A DNA stretch of 64,000 bases, taken from NCBI GenBank assembly GCA_000026125.1, contig CU207211.1, forward strand, positions 2,294,001-2,358,000. Reading direction: 5' to 3'. The translations under genes and the position numbers were made by a program. The stretch's first letter is position 1, and every line of letters starts with the position of its first letter. This document shows, piece after piece, positions 53,810 through 63,254 of this stretch. The notes beneath the pieces are model-generated. The model was not told the origin of the DNA and ran no database searches. It saw only the letters and a list, made by a program, of their open reading frames with translations. This DNA is from Herminiimonas arsenicoxydans. Its GTDB lineage: Bacteria > Pseudomonadota > Gammaproteobacteria > Burkholderiales > Burkholderiaceae_D.

Positions 53810-54901
53810 TTAGATGAAACGGGCAAGGATACGCAAATCGGCACCGATCTGCTTGACCTCATGAAAAGTCATATTTTTTTTCTGTTCCAGCGACTCCAGC
53901 ACCGGCAGATTGAACATGCGTTGTGCATCGCCCAGCAAAGTCGGCGCAAGATAAACCAGCAACTCATCGACGCAGTCTTCGCGTATCAATGAACCGTTGA
54001 GCTTGAAACCGGCTTCCACATGCAGTTCGTTGATCTGGCGCCGTCCCAGCTCCAGCATCAGCGCCGGCAAATCGACCTTGCCGTCCGCATTCGGCAAAAC
54101 AATGATTTCATTGCCGAGATCGCGCAGGATTTTTTCCCTGGCCGGATGAGCTTGTGCAGCAACGATCCAGGTACCGCCACCGCTCAATACGCGCGCATGC
54201 GGGCTGATCTGCAGCTGGCTGTCGATGACTATGCGTTGCGGCTGGCGCGGTATGTCGATGGCGCGTACAGTCAGTTGCGGATCGTCTTCCCTCACCGTAC
54301 CTATGCCGGTCAGGATGGCGCACGCACGTGCACGCCAGACATGCCCATCGGCACGCGCTTCATCGCCGGTAATCCACTGGCTGATTCCATTGTGCAAAGC
54401 AGTCATGCCGTCCAGGCTGGCAGCGGATTTCATCCGCACCCATGGCTTGCCGTGCTGCATGCGCGACAGGAAACCGATATTGATTTCGCGCGCTTCTGCT
54501 TCCAGTACGCCGCACGCAACCTCAATCCCTGCCGCTTCCAGCCGCGCCAAGCCCTGTCCGGCAACCAGCGGATTCGGATCGGCAATCGCGGCCACTACAC
54601 GCGCCACGCGCGCACGGATCAGTGCATCGGCACAGGGCGGCGTGCGGCCATGATGGCTGCATGGTTCCAGCGTCACGTAGACAGTGGATCCCGCCACATC
54701 GTAGCCTTTGTTCGCCGCATCATTGAGCGCCTGCACTTCCGCATGCGCATGCCCGGCCGGCTGCGTATAACCGCTGCCTATGACCTGATTTTCCTTGACG
54801 ATGACGCAGCCCACGCGCGGATTGGGCGCAGTCGTGAACATGCCTCTGGCTGCCAGTTCCAACGCAAGGCGTATGCCCTGCACATCGCTATGTATTTCCA
54901 C
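53810..54901 (-). CDS. ribD: Riboflavin biosynthesis deaminase/reductase
   Basis: 363 codons from a GTG start (54901). N-terminal deaminase with zinc ligands H53, C81 and C90 and E55 (HAEVQAL, PCSHHGRTPPC); C-terminal reductase (about 150-355) with KSAASLDGMTA and the NADPH-binding GGGTWIVA loop. Performs the second and third steps of riboflavin synthesis. Upstream of ribE. Confidence 0.94.
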   Translation of the reverse strand: MEIHSDVQGIRLALELAARGMFTTAPNPRVGCVIVKENQVIGSGYTQPAGHAHAEVQALNDAANKGYDVAGSTVYVTLEPCSHHGRTPPCADALIRARVARVVAAIADPNPLVAGQGLARLEAAGIEVACGVLEAEAREINIGFLSRMQHGKPWVRMKSAASLDGMTALHNGISQWITGDEARADGHVWRARACAILTGIGTVREDDPQLTVRAIDIPRQPQRIVIDSQLQISPHARVLSGGGTWIVAAQAHPAREKILRDLGNEIIVLPNADGKVDLPALMLELGRRQINELHVEAGFKLNGSLIREDCVDELLVYLAPTLLGDAQRMFNLPVLESLEQKKNMTFHEVKQIGADLRILARFI

Positions 54902-54961
54902 AAGAGTCTTTGCTTAGGAAGATGAATCGGTATCGCTCCGGAATATTTCCGGCTTGTTTGT

Positions 54962-55510
54962 TCAGCAGCTTGCCGCTTCCTTCTGCGGATTGCATACGCG
55001 CGCACGTCCAAGAAAATTGATCACGACCTTGCGCGATTGCGATCCCGACTCAAGCAGCCAGTTTCCTGCCTGCGAGGTCTGGCTGTTCGCGTTGGTACGC
55101 GTGCGTCCGCTGCCGTTGTATGCAATATATTGTACTTTCGAATCGGTGAAGCTGGGCGTGATCCGCACATCCTCATTCAATGCGCCGTGAGAATAGATGA
55201 CGGTTTCATTCGGATCCGGCCGCTGGTCATTATCTTCATCGATGAAAATTACCCAGCCTTTGCTCCATTTCGTGCCGTCCCCGGCCGGCACCAGATCCAC
55301 CCTCCGGCCGCGATGTATGGCTTCCGAACGTGCCAGATGAACGCTCATCAACAAGGCATTCGCCGCCGTCGTCAAACGCTGGTTTTGTGTCATGGTGCGA
55401 AAACCCGGGATGCCAAGCCCGAGCAAGATACCAACGATCAGCAAGATCACCATAGCTTCGACCATGGAAAATCCGCTGCCATGCGCATGCGTGGAGGGAA
55501 CTGAAATCAT
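54962..55510 (-). CDS. fimT: Minor pseudopilin FimT/FimU (GspH)
   Basis: 182 codons from ATG 55510, overlapping pilE by 4 bp. Prepilin leader cut at G13-F14 (GSG-FSMVEAMVILLIVGI) with Glu at +5. GspH-type C-terminal domain. Minor pilin that primes type IV pilus assembly. Last gene of the six-gene operon. Confidence 0.85.
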   Translation of the reverse strand: MISVPSTHAHGSGFSMVEAMVILLIVGILLGLGIPGFRTMTQNQRLTTAANALLMSVHLARSEAIHRGRRVDLVPAGDGTKWSKGWVIFIDEDNDQRPDPNETVIYSHGALNEDVRITPSFTDSKVQYIAYNGSGRTRTNANSQTSQAGNWLLESGSQSRKVVINFLGRARVCNPQKEAASC

Positions 55511-55956
55511 GGCCAGCAACGATCCGCGCCGGCAGATTCCTCGCCGCTACTATTCAGGCTCAGCGCCCCGCACACCGGATCGCGATAAGACGCATTCACC
55601 TTGCCGGTACCGGGCTGCGCAATCAACACGACGCAGTCGCGTATCGTCTTGCCGCTACAGGCTTGTGCGCTGATTTCATAGAAGCTTGCTTTTGCATTGG
55701 CGCCGGAAAACCAGCTGAATTTTTTTGCTTCCGCATCAGTGGAAGCAGATGAAAACGCCAGATACGTCGTGTGCAGCGAGTAATAGCGTTCCTGTTGCTG
55801 CATGCCCTTCATCAACGCGGCGCGCCCTTCGGAGCGCCGTGCTTTCAACACTGACTCCTGATAAGACGGGATGGCAACCGCCGCCAGAATCGCGGCAATG
55901 ATCAGTACGACCATCAATTCAATCATCGTGAAACCATGTGCAAGCCTGTATCGCAT
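55507..55956 (-). CDS. pilE: Minor pilin PilE
   Basis: 149 codons. Class III leader cut at G8-F9 (HG-FTMIELMVVLIIAAILA), Glu +5. Two C-terminal cysteine pairs (CSGKTIRDC, DPVCG...RC). Caps or primes the pilus with the other minor pilins. 8 bp after pilY1. Confidence 0.86.
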   Translation of the reverse strand: MRYRLAHGFTMIELMVVLIIAAILAAVAIPSYQESVLKARRSEGRAALMKGMQQQERYYSLHTTYLAFSSASTDAEAKKFSWFSGANAKASFYEISAQACSGKTIRDCVVLIAQPGTGKVNASYRDPVCGALSLNSSGEESAGADRCWP

Positions 55957-55964
55957 ATCTGCTC

Positions 55965-58151
55965 CTATTTCCTGTTGCCGGATGCACGCAGCTCCAGCCA
56001 GTTCACCAGTTCGCGCCAGCTCAGGCGGCCTGCGCTTGTAAAATAGTCAACCGTGTTTTTCTGCCCGGGCTGTGCAGCTTCCTCAGTGTTTTCTGCTGCC
56101 GGATCAAGCAGCCCCAGTTTTTTCTTCACGCGACGTTTGCCGCTTGCATCGCGTGCGGGCGCTTGCTCCGCCATGGTCGCCATCAGCAGGGGGGGATACA
56201 GCGCTCCGGCAGGAGTCAAATAAGGGACGGGATTTACATAGGCCGACAAGCCTGTCAGCGCGTTCAGCATGTAGGAGCGCCCGCTCCCTTGCCGGCAAGG
56301 CTCGTCGGCAGGAAGGTAGGTGTTGAAAAACAGATTGCCATCTGCGATGTGCGCACTGGCGATGCTGCGCTCACCGCTCTTGTGCGCATCGGGGAAATCG
56401 ACATACCAGCCTTTCTCCATCACACCTGGTGCACCGTAACGCACAGCGCTGCCGCTGATTTCCAGCGCGTTGCCGCCGGCATTGGTTGCCGCCAGCTTTC
56501 TCTCCGTGAGCTGGCTGCGCATCACCGTCTTGCTGTCCAGAACATCGAGGATGGCGTAAAAGGACTGGCTTTTGAAACGGCTCCTATCCAGATCACTATC
56601 TTCCAGAAATTTCCCCGTACCGAACAAGACCAGATACGCGTCGTCAGCGGCAAAAACTACCTGGACTTTCTGCGTAATCGGCTGCCGGTTCCGCTGTGCA
56701 TCGCTGGCGGCAAACAATGGCTTGAGCGGAACAGCACCCATCGCGTTCGACCAGGGCGCATTGCCGGAAAAATTGAAGCGCCAGAGATTGCCCTGCAAAT
56801 CGCCGGCATAGACATGGCTCACCGCACCGTCGGCAGCAAGAACCGCCGAGGGAGCCATCATGCCATTGGCCATATCCTTGTCACTGATTGGAACAAGGAA
56901 CTTGAAATAGTTGACGCCGGCTAGCCATTTATCCGCTCCGGGTTTATCCAGTGCCAGCAGAAACAGTGCGCCGGATGCCTGTGCGTTGAATTTTCCGGCG
57001 CCATCGTCGCGGTAGTTATTCAAGCCACTGGCCACCACCGCAAAATAGCGGTAAATCGATACGCCCTTGCTGACGCCTACCTTGAGTTTTGCTATCAGCG
57101 GAGCACCCAGAACATGGCCGATATCTGCATCATCTGCATCGGTAAATTCCCACAGCGCACCCAGGCCGCGCTCGAACTGTTCCGGCTGCGTCACATCCAG
57201 TGCAAAAACACCTTGCGCACTGCCGCCCATGCCGGCAACAAGCACACTCTTCCATTGCTGGCCGAGGCGTGCTTCCGCAACCGCAGGCGCGCCGTCCACA
57301 TAAGGACGGTAGACGTAATCGACGGCCGTCAATTGCGCCAGGCGATGCAACAGGGCTTGCGGAATATAGGCAAACAATTCTTCACCGGTATCGGCAGCGA
57401 ACGCATGCAGCATGCCATCGGCAGCGCCGACATAGACGACGGGACGCCGCGTCTTGACGGCATCGTAAAACGCCTGGTAATCCGGCCCTCGCACAGCGGC
57501 ATCGGGAGCACCGACGAATAGCGGCGCAGCATGCACAATCGCGCCCAGCAGGCGATCCCGTGCGCGAAAAATACCATCCGCCTGCCCCAGTTCGTACCGG
57601 CGTCCGCCACGCAGATAATCCAGACGCTTTGCTCCAAGCTGGTCGTCAATGCCTTTGTATGTATGCAGCATGGTTTGCTGTGCAGCGGACAATTCGCCCC
57701 AGAGAAACGGCATCGTGCGCAGCCTTTGATCTGCTGCCAATCCTGCCGTATAGATGCGCCTCAGATTGGGAGCCGGCTGCGCTGAAGACGACGTACCCGT
57801 CAATATGTCTGCTGCATCCCAATCGGCGCTAGACGCTTTGCGGATGGCGCCGTCTGCGCCGTCAAACCCCAACCGGAATTTTTTCAGGCTGCCGCTCCCG
57901 CTTGCTGCATTGTATGCAGCCTGATACAGGTAAATGCCCGCACCGGAAATGCTCGTTGCCGATACGGCAGCGCCGGACGCTGTCAGGGTTCCCGCTCCTT
58001 GCGTAACGCAGGATATCGTCATCGGGTCGGTTTCCAGCGCGACTTCCGGTACGGCGGCGCTGGCGCAATACGAGAGGGCCGCCAGCAGAATCGGTACCAG
58101 CGTCATGCTGAACCGGTATCCGCTGTGTCTGCGCATGCGTAAGGAGCGCAT
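55965..58151 (-). CDS. pilY1: PilY1-type pilus tip/adhesin protein, short form
   Basis: 728 codons from ATG 58151 (overlaps the pilX stop). Signal peptide to SYCASA. The body is the PilY1 C-terminal beta-propeller (VYVGAADGMLHAF, LWEFTDADDADIGHVLG, VYAGDLQGNLWRFNFSG, FGTGKFLEDSDLDR). Typical PilY1 is 1000-1200 residues; the N-terminal vWA-like domain is missing. Works in pilus extension and adhesion. Confidence 0.88.
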   Translation of the reverse strand: MRSLRMRRHSGYRFSMTLVPILLAALSYCASAAVPEVALETDPMTISCVTQGAGTLTASGAAVSATSISGAGIYLYQAAYNAASGSGSLKKFRLGFDGADGAIRKASSADWDAADILTGTSSSAQPAPNLRRIYTAGLAADQRLRTMPFLWGELSAAQQTMLHTYKGIDDQLGAKRLDYLRGGRRYELGQADGIFRARDRLLGAIVHAAPLFVGAPDAAVRGPDYQAFYDAVKTRRPVVYVGAADGMLHAFAADTGEELFAYIPQALLHRLAQLTAVDYVYRPYVDGAPAVAEARLGQQWKSVLVAGMGGSAQGVFALDVTQPEQFERGLGALWEFTDADDADIGHVLGAPLIAKLKVGVSKGVSIYRYFAVVASGLNNYRDDGAGKFNAQASGALFLLALDKPGADKWLAGVNYFKFLVPISDKDMANGMMAPSAVLAADGAVSHVYAGDLQGNLWRFNFSGNAPWSNAMGAVPLKPLFAASDAQRNRQPITQKVQVVFAADDAYLVLFGTGKFLEDSDLDRSRFKSQSFYAILDVLDSKTVMRSQLTERKLAATNAGGNALEISGSAVRYGAPGVMEKGWYVDFPDAHKSGERSIASAHIADGNLFFNTYLPADEPCRQGSGRSYMLNALTGLSAYVNPVPYLTPAGALYPPLLMATMAEQAPARDASGKRRVKKKLGLLDPAAENTEEAAQPGQKNTVDYFTSAGRLSWRELVNWLELRASGNRK

Positions 58152-58777
58152 CAATGGGCTTTGCGATAAACCGTTTGCAAGACAACTTGCGTCGTCTCGC
58201 GCGTACCGAAACCGATGGCGGTAATCCGGTAAAAATAGCTGAGTACATCGCTGCGCTCACCCGGCTTGCGGTACAGCATCAATTCAACGATATAACGCGG
58301 CGCCCTGCCCGGCAGGGAACCGTTCGCCGTGTGAAAAGCGCGGCCGGTAAATTGCCCGTATGGTACGGAGCTTGTCGTGGCCCTCGCATCATCCAGAAAA
58401 TCGACGCTGTGCCAGCTCGGCACCATTCCTTCCGCAGCATGACGGCATAGTCCGAGATAGGGGTTCTGTGCGCCACTGCCGCAGGCCGCGCCGGCCTGAT
58501 CCGGAAAACCCAGCGCGCTGGAGTGCGAGAATAGATGGCTACGCGATCTGGCCATATCCGGCGAATGTTCGATATCCATCTCGGCATCCAGCAATGCCGC
58601 TTCCGCCGCCTGAAATGCAATCTGCCTGTCCCTGTCGTTACGCGATGATTTTTCACCCTGCATGGCGATCTGCGCCGAGGCAAGGCCGAGTAACAAAACC
58701 ATCAAAAGAATCAGCAAGACTGAAAACAGCACCATGCCCTGTTGCGGTCGACGGCAATTAGACAGGCGGATCTTCAT
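58151..58777 (-). CDS. pilX: Minor pilin PilX
   Basis: 208 codons. Leader RRPQQG-MVLFSVLLILLMVLLLGLASAQ; +5 is Ser instead of Glu, as is usual for PilX and GspK-like proteins. Overlaps pilW by 4 bp and pilY1 by 1 bp. Part of the minor pilin priming complex with PilY1. Confidence 0.86.
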   Translation of the reverse strand: MKIRLSNCRRPQQGMVLFSVLLILLMVLLLGLASAQIAMQGEKSSRNDRDRQIAFQAAEAALLDAEMDIEHSPDMARSRSHLFSHSSALGFPDQAGAACGSGAQNPYLGLCRHAAEGMVPSWHSVDFLDDARATTSSVPYGQFTGRAFHTANGSLPGRAPRYIVELMLYRKPGERSDVLSYFYRITAIGFGTRETTQVVLQTVYRKAH

Positions 58778-59775
58778 GCACCGCTACCCGCCGCAGCGTT
58801 GCGTAATTGAATCGTGTGCGTAAACACTTTTCTGATACGGTTTTTTGCAGCAGCCGGCAATGCACTTTCGCTGATCCGTGAGCCTTTGTCGCTGGCTGCA
58901 TGCATGTCGCCATAGGCAGCGCCGAACAGATCGTATTCGCCTCTGAGCGCATCGTCGCGCGCAACTTGCGAGCCGCGCACCAGCAAACCCAGTTTGATCA
59001 CGGTGATTTTTTTCCAGTGCGTCTGGCGATTGAAATCACCGGCACGTGCCAGCGCGTTCTCTCCGCTCAACAGCAGTCTAGCGTCCAGGGCATTTAGCCC
59101 ATCGGCATTCAGAAATTGTTCCGCTACGCCGTCACCGTCTGCATCCAGACCGTACAAGACCTGGAAGGATTCCACACCACGCGCAATAGCATCTGCATTC
59201 CAGCTGGTTTTTGATTGATATTTGCAACGCAATTCGGGCTCACCGGCACTATCCTTGGCGACGAAGAAAATACTCCAGCCCCGCTCCTGTTCGTTACCTG
59301 TTGCCGCACTGGTCGCTGCAACCGGCAAGCCCGCGCAATTCAGGATCGCCCCTTCTTCGCCGTCAGCGTCGTCGCCGAAAAAACGCAAGGCGAGCACATC
59401 GCTACCGTTGACGACATCCGTCGAAGTAAGCGAATCGAGTTCCGGCGTGGTTTTCTTCAGCGTCATGGCATCTCTGCCGGTGATGCTGGCACTGAACGCA
59501 GCCTCTACCTGCGCGGGCATGGTGGCGCTGTGCCAGTTTTCATAACCGGCCTGGCGCACCGCACGCGATAGAATTTCGATCGCGTAACGTCCGGTTTCCT
59601 GAATGTGCGCCTGCTGATCCTGCATCACATAGCCGGTCTTGCTCGCTACCAGCAAGCCTATCGCTGTCAACACAAGAAACAAACCCAGGGTGATGGCTAT
59701 CATCAGTTCAATAAGCGTCAAGCCCTGCTGATGCAGCAGGGCTTGCGCCCGGCGCGTATCAGGCCACCTTGTCAT
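58774..59775 (-). CDS. pilW: Minor pilin PilW
   Basis: 333 codons. Leader HQQG-LTLIELMIAITLGLFLVLTAIGLL with Glu +5, then a long C-terminal domain (QETGRYAIEILSRAVRQAGY is typical of PilW). Overlaps pilV and pilX by 4 bp each. Confidence 0.87.
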   Translation of the reverse strand: MTRWPDTRRAQALLHQQGLTLIELMIAITLGLFLVLTAIGLLVASKTGYVMQDQQAHIQETGRYAIEILSRAVRQAGYENWHSATMPAQVEAAFSASITGRDAMTLKKTTPELDSLTSTDVVNGSDVLALRFFGDDADGEEGAILNCAGLPVAATSAATGNEQERGWSIFFVAKDSAGEPELRCKYQSKTSWNADAIARGVESFQVLYGLDADGDGVAEQFLNADGLNALDARLLLSGENALARAGDFNRQTHWKKITVIKLGLLVRGSQVARDDALRGEYDLFGAAYGDMHAASDKGSRISESALPAAAKNRIRKVFTHTIQLRNAAAGSGA

Positions 59776-60356
59776 TTGGCATAGCCTGCGACGGTCAATA
59801 CCATCCCTGGCGCTGCTGCCGCAGCATCTTCAAGCGCATTGCCAGTACGATCTTTTTCCTGCCAGCCGATCTTGATCACGACAGGAGCGCTTGCAGCTGA
59901 ACTCGCCGTCGCCGTACACTCCCAGGCAAAACGTCCGGCTACTGCATTCCACGGCAAGGCATCGCGGCAGATGCGTACGCGGCCGCCAGGGAAATCGGCA
60001 GCCAGCTGTTGCAGCAAATGCGCAATGTCAAAACGCGCAAGTTGTTCCGCATCGCAATGTGCGCCTGCCCCATAGCATGAATAATCAGCCAGGCGGTGCG
60101 GCGTGGTCGACACTTGATGATCAACCTGCAGATAAGGATTCGCGCTGTCGTCCCGCTGCATCTGCGCACCATTCGCACGCATCATGTCTGCCATATCGCT
60201 GGCCAGATAAAGTGCGCGGGTTTGCAAGGCGGATTGCTGTGCGGTACGCAAGGCCGTCAGTTGCATGCCTGCTGCGCCGATCACACCGGCAGTCAACACG
60301 AAAACCGAGATCAGTACCTCGATCATGGAAAATCCGTGTTCGCCTGATGTCATCAT
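59772..60356 (-). CDS. pilV: Minor pilin PilV
   Basis: 194 codons from ATG 60356 with GGAAGG. Leader EHG-FSMIEVLISVFVLTAGVIGAAGMQ. Cys pairs in SCYGAGAHC and ICRD...WEC. First gene of the minor pilin operon. A promoter must lie in 60357-60530 (upstream), where I see no clear -35/-10. Confidence 0.87.
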   Translation of the reverse strand: MMTSGEHGFSMIEVLISVFVLTAGVIGAAGMQLTALRTAQQSALQTRALYLASDMADMMRANGAQMQRDDSANPYLQVDHQVSTTPHRLADYSCYGAGAHCDAEQLARFDIAHLLQQLAADFPGGRVRICRDALPWNAVAGRFAWECTATASSAASAPVVIKIGWQEKDRTGNALEDAAAAAPGMVLTVAGYAK

Positions 60357-60532
60357 GTCGCACCTTCCATCGATGATTGCACCCGTTCGGAACAAGGGTT
60401 GCAAACAGAAAAGAGGTAGTTGAGTAGCGACGATTGTTGCAAAAATTTATATTTTTTCGTATCCCATCAATATGGGATACATCTTTGCATACACGTTGGG
60501 CGCATGAAAGATCAGCGCCGTTTACTTCAGGC

Positions 60533-60559
60533 AAAAAAATGGCCCGCATCGCGGGCCAT
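60533..60559 (-). terminator. Rho-independent terminator of nrdR
   Basis: On the minus strand: ATGGCCCGC-GAT-GCGGGCCAT stem (60539-60559) followed by T7 (60539-60533). 12 bp after the nrdR stop. Confidence 0.9.
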
Positions 60560-60570
60560 GTTGCATCTGC

Positions 60571-61041
60571 TTATTTGGATGGAGGTTTGCGCTCTCGTCC
60601 CACTTCGGCAATCGCATCCTGAAACTCCGCCACATCTTCAAAACTTTTATACACCGAGGCAAAGCGGATATAGGCAATCTTGTCGAGACGCTGCAATTCG
60701 CGCATGACCAGTTCGCCGATCTGGCCCGAAACAACTTCCCGCTCTCCGCTGGAAAGAAGTTTTTGTTCAATGCGGTGTATGGCCGCATCGACAGCTTCCG
60801 CAGAAACCGGGCGCTTGCGCAAGGCAAGCTGCAGGCTGGCCTGCAACTTCTTCGGATCGAAGTCGGTGCGGCTGCCGTTTTTCTTGACGATGACCGGCAT
60901 GGCCAACTCAATCCGCTCGTAGGTTGTGAAGCGTTTGTCGCAGCTCACGCAGCGACGACGACGGCGTATGCTATCGCCCTCTTCCGAGATGCGCGTATCC
61001 AGAACCTGGGTATCGTCGTGCTGGCAAAAAGGACATTTCAT
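60571..61041 (-). CDS. nrdR: Ribonucleotide reductase regulator NrdR
   Basis: 156 codons. Zinc ribbon C3, C6, C31, C34 and an ATP-cone (about 47-137). Represses ribonucleotide reductase genes when dATP is bound. Follows glyA in the typical order, 250 bp away. Confidence 0.96.
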   Translation of the reverse strand: MKCPFCQHDDTQVLDTRISEEGDSIRRRRRCVSCDKRFTTYERIELAMPVIVKKNGSRTDFDPKKLQASLQLALRKRPVSAEAVDAAIHRIEQKLLSSGEREVVSGQIGELVMRELQRLDKIAYIRFASVYKSFEDVAEFQDAIAEVGRERKPPSK

Positions 61042-61184
61042 TGCAGTGCGCGGCCTTATGGATCGTTGTCTTGTAGATCGTTGTCTTCCAGCTCGTTACA
61101 TCAGCGAAACCTTGAACACATGCCCGGCTGTTTTCACCGGCTCAATAATGCGACTGCAAATACCACTACTAGTACCGGACATTC

Positions 61185-61228
61185 CAAAATGGCCTCATCG
61201 GGTATGCAACCGCGACGAGGCCATTTTG
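61185..61228. terminator. Hairpin after glyA
   Basis: CAAAATGGCCTC/GAGGCCATTTTG (61185-61196/61217-61228), 12-bp stem, 20-nt loop, 64 bp after the glyA stop. The TTTT in the stem gives a weak U-run. Confidence 0.55.
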
Positions 61229-61292
61229 CTGCGTTTTCCATTCATGCGGAAAATCGCCTTGCTTGCACGAACTACTTTAAATCAACAACCGA

Positions 61293-62537
61293 TCAGCCGT
61301 AAACCGGGAAAGCATCAGTCAGTTTCTTGACTTCGGCTTTCACGCGTTCGATGGTTGCTGCATCGTTCGGATTATCCAGCACGTCGGCGATCAGATTGCC
61401 GACCTTGGTCGCTTCCGCTTCCTTGAAACCACGGGTGGTCATCGCAGGGCTGCCGAGACGAATACCGGAAGAAACAAACGGTTTTTCCGGATCGTTGGGA
61501 ATGCCGTTCTTGTTGGTCGTGATGTGCGCGGAACCCAGCAATGCTTCTGCATCCTTGCCGGTGATTTTTTTGGCGCGCAGATCGACCAGCATCACGTGCG
61601 ATTCGGTGCGATTGGAAACGATGCGCAAGCCGCGTGCGATCAAGGCCTTGGCCAATGCATCTGCATTCTTGAGGACTTGTTGCTGATAGACCTTGAACTC
61701 GGGTGCCAGCGCTTCCTTGAATGCCACTGCCTTGCCGGCGATGACATGCATCAATGGGCCGCCCTGGATGCCGGGGAAAATTGCCGAGTTGATGATTTTC
61801 TCGTGTTCGGCTTTCATCAGGATGAAGCCGCCGCGCGGGCCGCGCAGTGATTTATGGGTCGTAGAGGTAACGAAATCGGCGTACGGTACCGGATTCGGAT
61901 ATTCGCCTGCAGCGATCAGACCGGCGTAATGCGCCATGTCCACCATGAAGTAGGCGCCGATTTCCTTCGCAATTTTTGCAAAGCGTTCAAAGTCGATGCG
62001 CAGTGCATACGCCGATGCGCCGGCAATGATCATCTTAGGCTTGTGTTCACGCGCCAGACGTTCCATCTGTTCGTAATCGATTTCTTCCTTGTCGTTCAGA
62101 CCGTAGGAAACCACATTGAACCATTTGCCCGACATGTTCAATGCCATGCCGTGTGTCAGGTGGCCGCCTTCTGCCAGCGACATGCCCATGATGGTGTCGC
62201 CCGGCTTGAGGACGGCAAAGAACACGCCCTGGTTCGCCTGCGAGCCGGAATTCGGCTGTACGTTGGCTGCTTCGGCGCCGAACAATTTCTTGACGCGATC
62301 GATCGCCAGCTGTTCGACGATATCGACGTACTCGCAACCGCCGTAATAACGCTTGCCCGGATAACCTTCGGCATACTTATTTGTCAGTTGCGAACCTTGC
62401 GCTTCCATCACGGCAGGCGAAGTGTAATTCTCGGATGCGATCAGCTCGATATGATCCTGCTGACGCGTATTTTCCTGCTGGATCGCCGACCACAGTTCAG
62501 TATCTGTTTTTGCGAGGGTCTGGTCTTTTGAAAACAT
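61293..62537 (-). CDS. glyA: Serine hydroxymethyltransferase
   Basis: 414 codons. PLP lysine K229 in [13 protein letters not shown] at the E. coli number; [11 protein letters not shown] and [12 protein letters not shown] are also present. Interconverts serine and glycine with tetrahydrofolate, the main C1 source. GGAG precedes the ATG. A structured leader lies upstream. Confidence 0.97.
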   Translation of the reverse strand: MFSKDQTLAKTDTELWSAIQQENTRQQDHIELIASENYTSPAVMEAQGSQLTNKYAEGYPGKRYYGGCEYVDIVEQLAIDRVKKLFGAEAANVQPNSGSQANQGVFFAVLKPGDTIMGMSLAEGGHLTHGMALNMSGKWFNVVSYGLNDKEEIDYEQMERLAREHKPKMIIAGASAYALRIDFERFAKIAKEIGAYFMVDMAHYAGLIAAGEYPNPVPYADFVTSTTHKSLRGPRGGFILMKAEHEKIINSAIFPGIQGGPLMHVIAGKAVAFKEALAPEFKVYQQQVLKNADALAKALIARGLRIVSNRTESHVMLVDLRAKKITGKDAEALLGSAHITTNKNGIPNDPEKPFVSSGIRLGSPAMTTRGFKEAEATKVGNLIADVLDNPNDAATIERVKAEVKKLTDAFPVYG

Positions 62538-62668
62538 GAATCACTCCAATCGTTCAAAAATGGGCAAGTAAACTAATGTATGCATCACGACACATCGCGG
62601 CAGACTCGAGTATCGAACTGCAACGACATGCAAAACAAAGCAACAAACCCGGGATCGAATGAAGGCCG

Positions 62669-62828
62669 AAATAAAACGTGCAGGCAGCCTCGGTCTTGCA
62701 TTCCACTCGGGCTACCCAGGCGCACGGCAATAAAATCTCACGCTTCACGGTGGATAGGCCCACCTTACGACACGGTGTGATCGGTCGGATTCGCCAGTTA
62801 CGTGAGACGAAATGGTGCGTGGATTTTA
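62669..62828 (-). ncRNA. Candidate structured leader RNA before glyA
   Basis: On the minus strand, outer helix TAAAATC/GATTTTA (62828-62822/62737-62731), inner TCTCACG/CGTGAGA (62807-62801/62742-62736) and a GGTGG-6 nt-CCACC hairpin (62764-62760/62753-62749) form a closed domain. Then CGTGC...GCACG with the GGTAGCC/GGCTGCC helix (62726-62677), followed by TTTTATTT (62676-62669), looks like a terminator. It resembles a riboswitch or a small RNA; I do not match it to a known class. Of 62538-63254, the rest has no gene. Confidence 0.45.
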
Positions 62829-63166
62829 CGGCAAGCGACTGTTTTGGGCAAGAGAGAGGAGCACAACCGCCCCGCACCGATAGAGTGGCGCAAAACATCC
62901 CTGAAAAATAGAAAACAAGAAGGAACGCGTCGGCAATCGCCTTGTCAAAATGCAAAATTCGACGCTGTAAACATCGCAAGCCAGGGAAGACAGCATGACA
63001 GAGCCCTGTCATTCCATCCTCAACAAACAACTTTCCTGCCGAATAAAAATCTGCCGGATACTGCATGTTTTCGCAAGCAATAGGGCTTTGCCGCACTGAT
63101 TACCCACTATTTGCGGCACCTTGTGAACAGGATTATTACCGATGTTGCAATGCAGCCAGCATAAAA

Positions 63167-63195
63167 GAATGATCGTTCACTCTTTGTGTTATCAT
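63167..63195 (+). promoter_or_regulatory. Possible operator and -10 for the RND adaptor gene
   Basis: GAATGATCGTTC (63167-63178), an imperfect dyad of the kind TetR-family efflux regulators use, lies just upstream of TATCAT (63190-63195). No good -35 is seen. Confidence 0.3.
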
Positions 63196-63254
63196 GCTCC
63201 CAGTCAATTTTTGCCGCCGCATATCCGGCGCGCTTTTTCAATCTAGAGGTCCCT

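Noticed and set aside
55938..56924. 328-codon frame antisense to pilY1
   Set aside because: Shadow of a recognised gene in GC-rich DNA, without ribosome site or homology.
62554..63096. 180-codon minus-strand frame upstream of glyA
   Set aside because: No ribosome site, Cys-rich random composition, and it overlaps the structured leader and promoter region of glyA.
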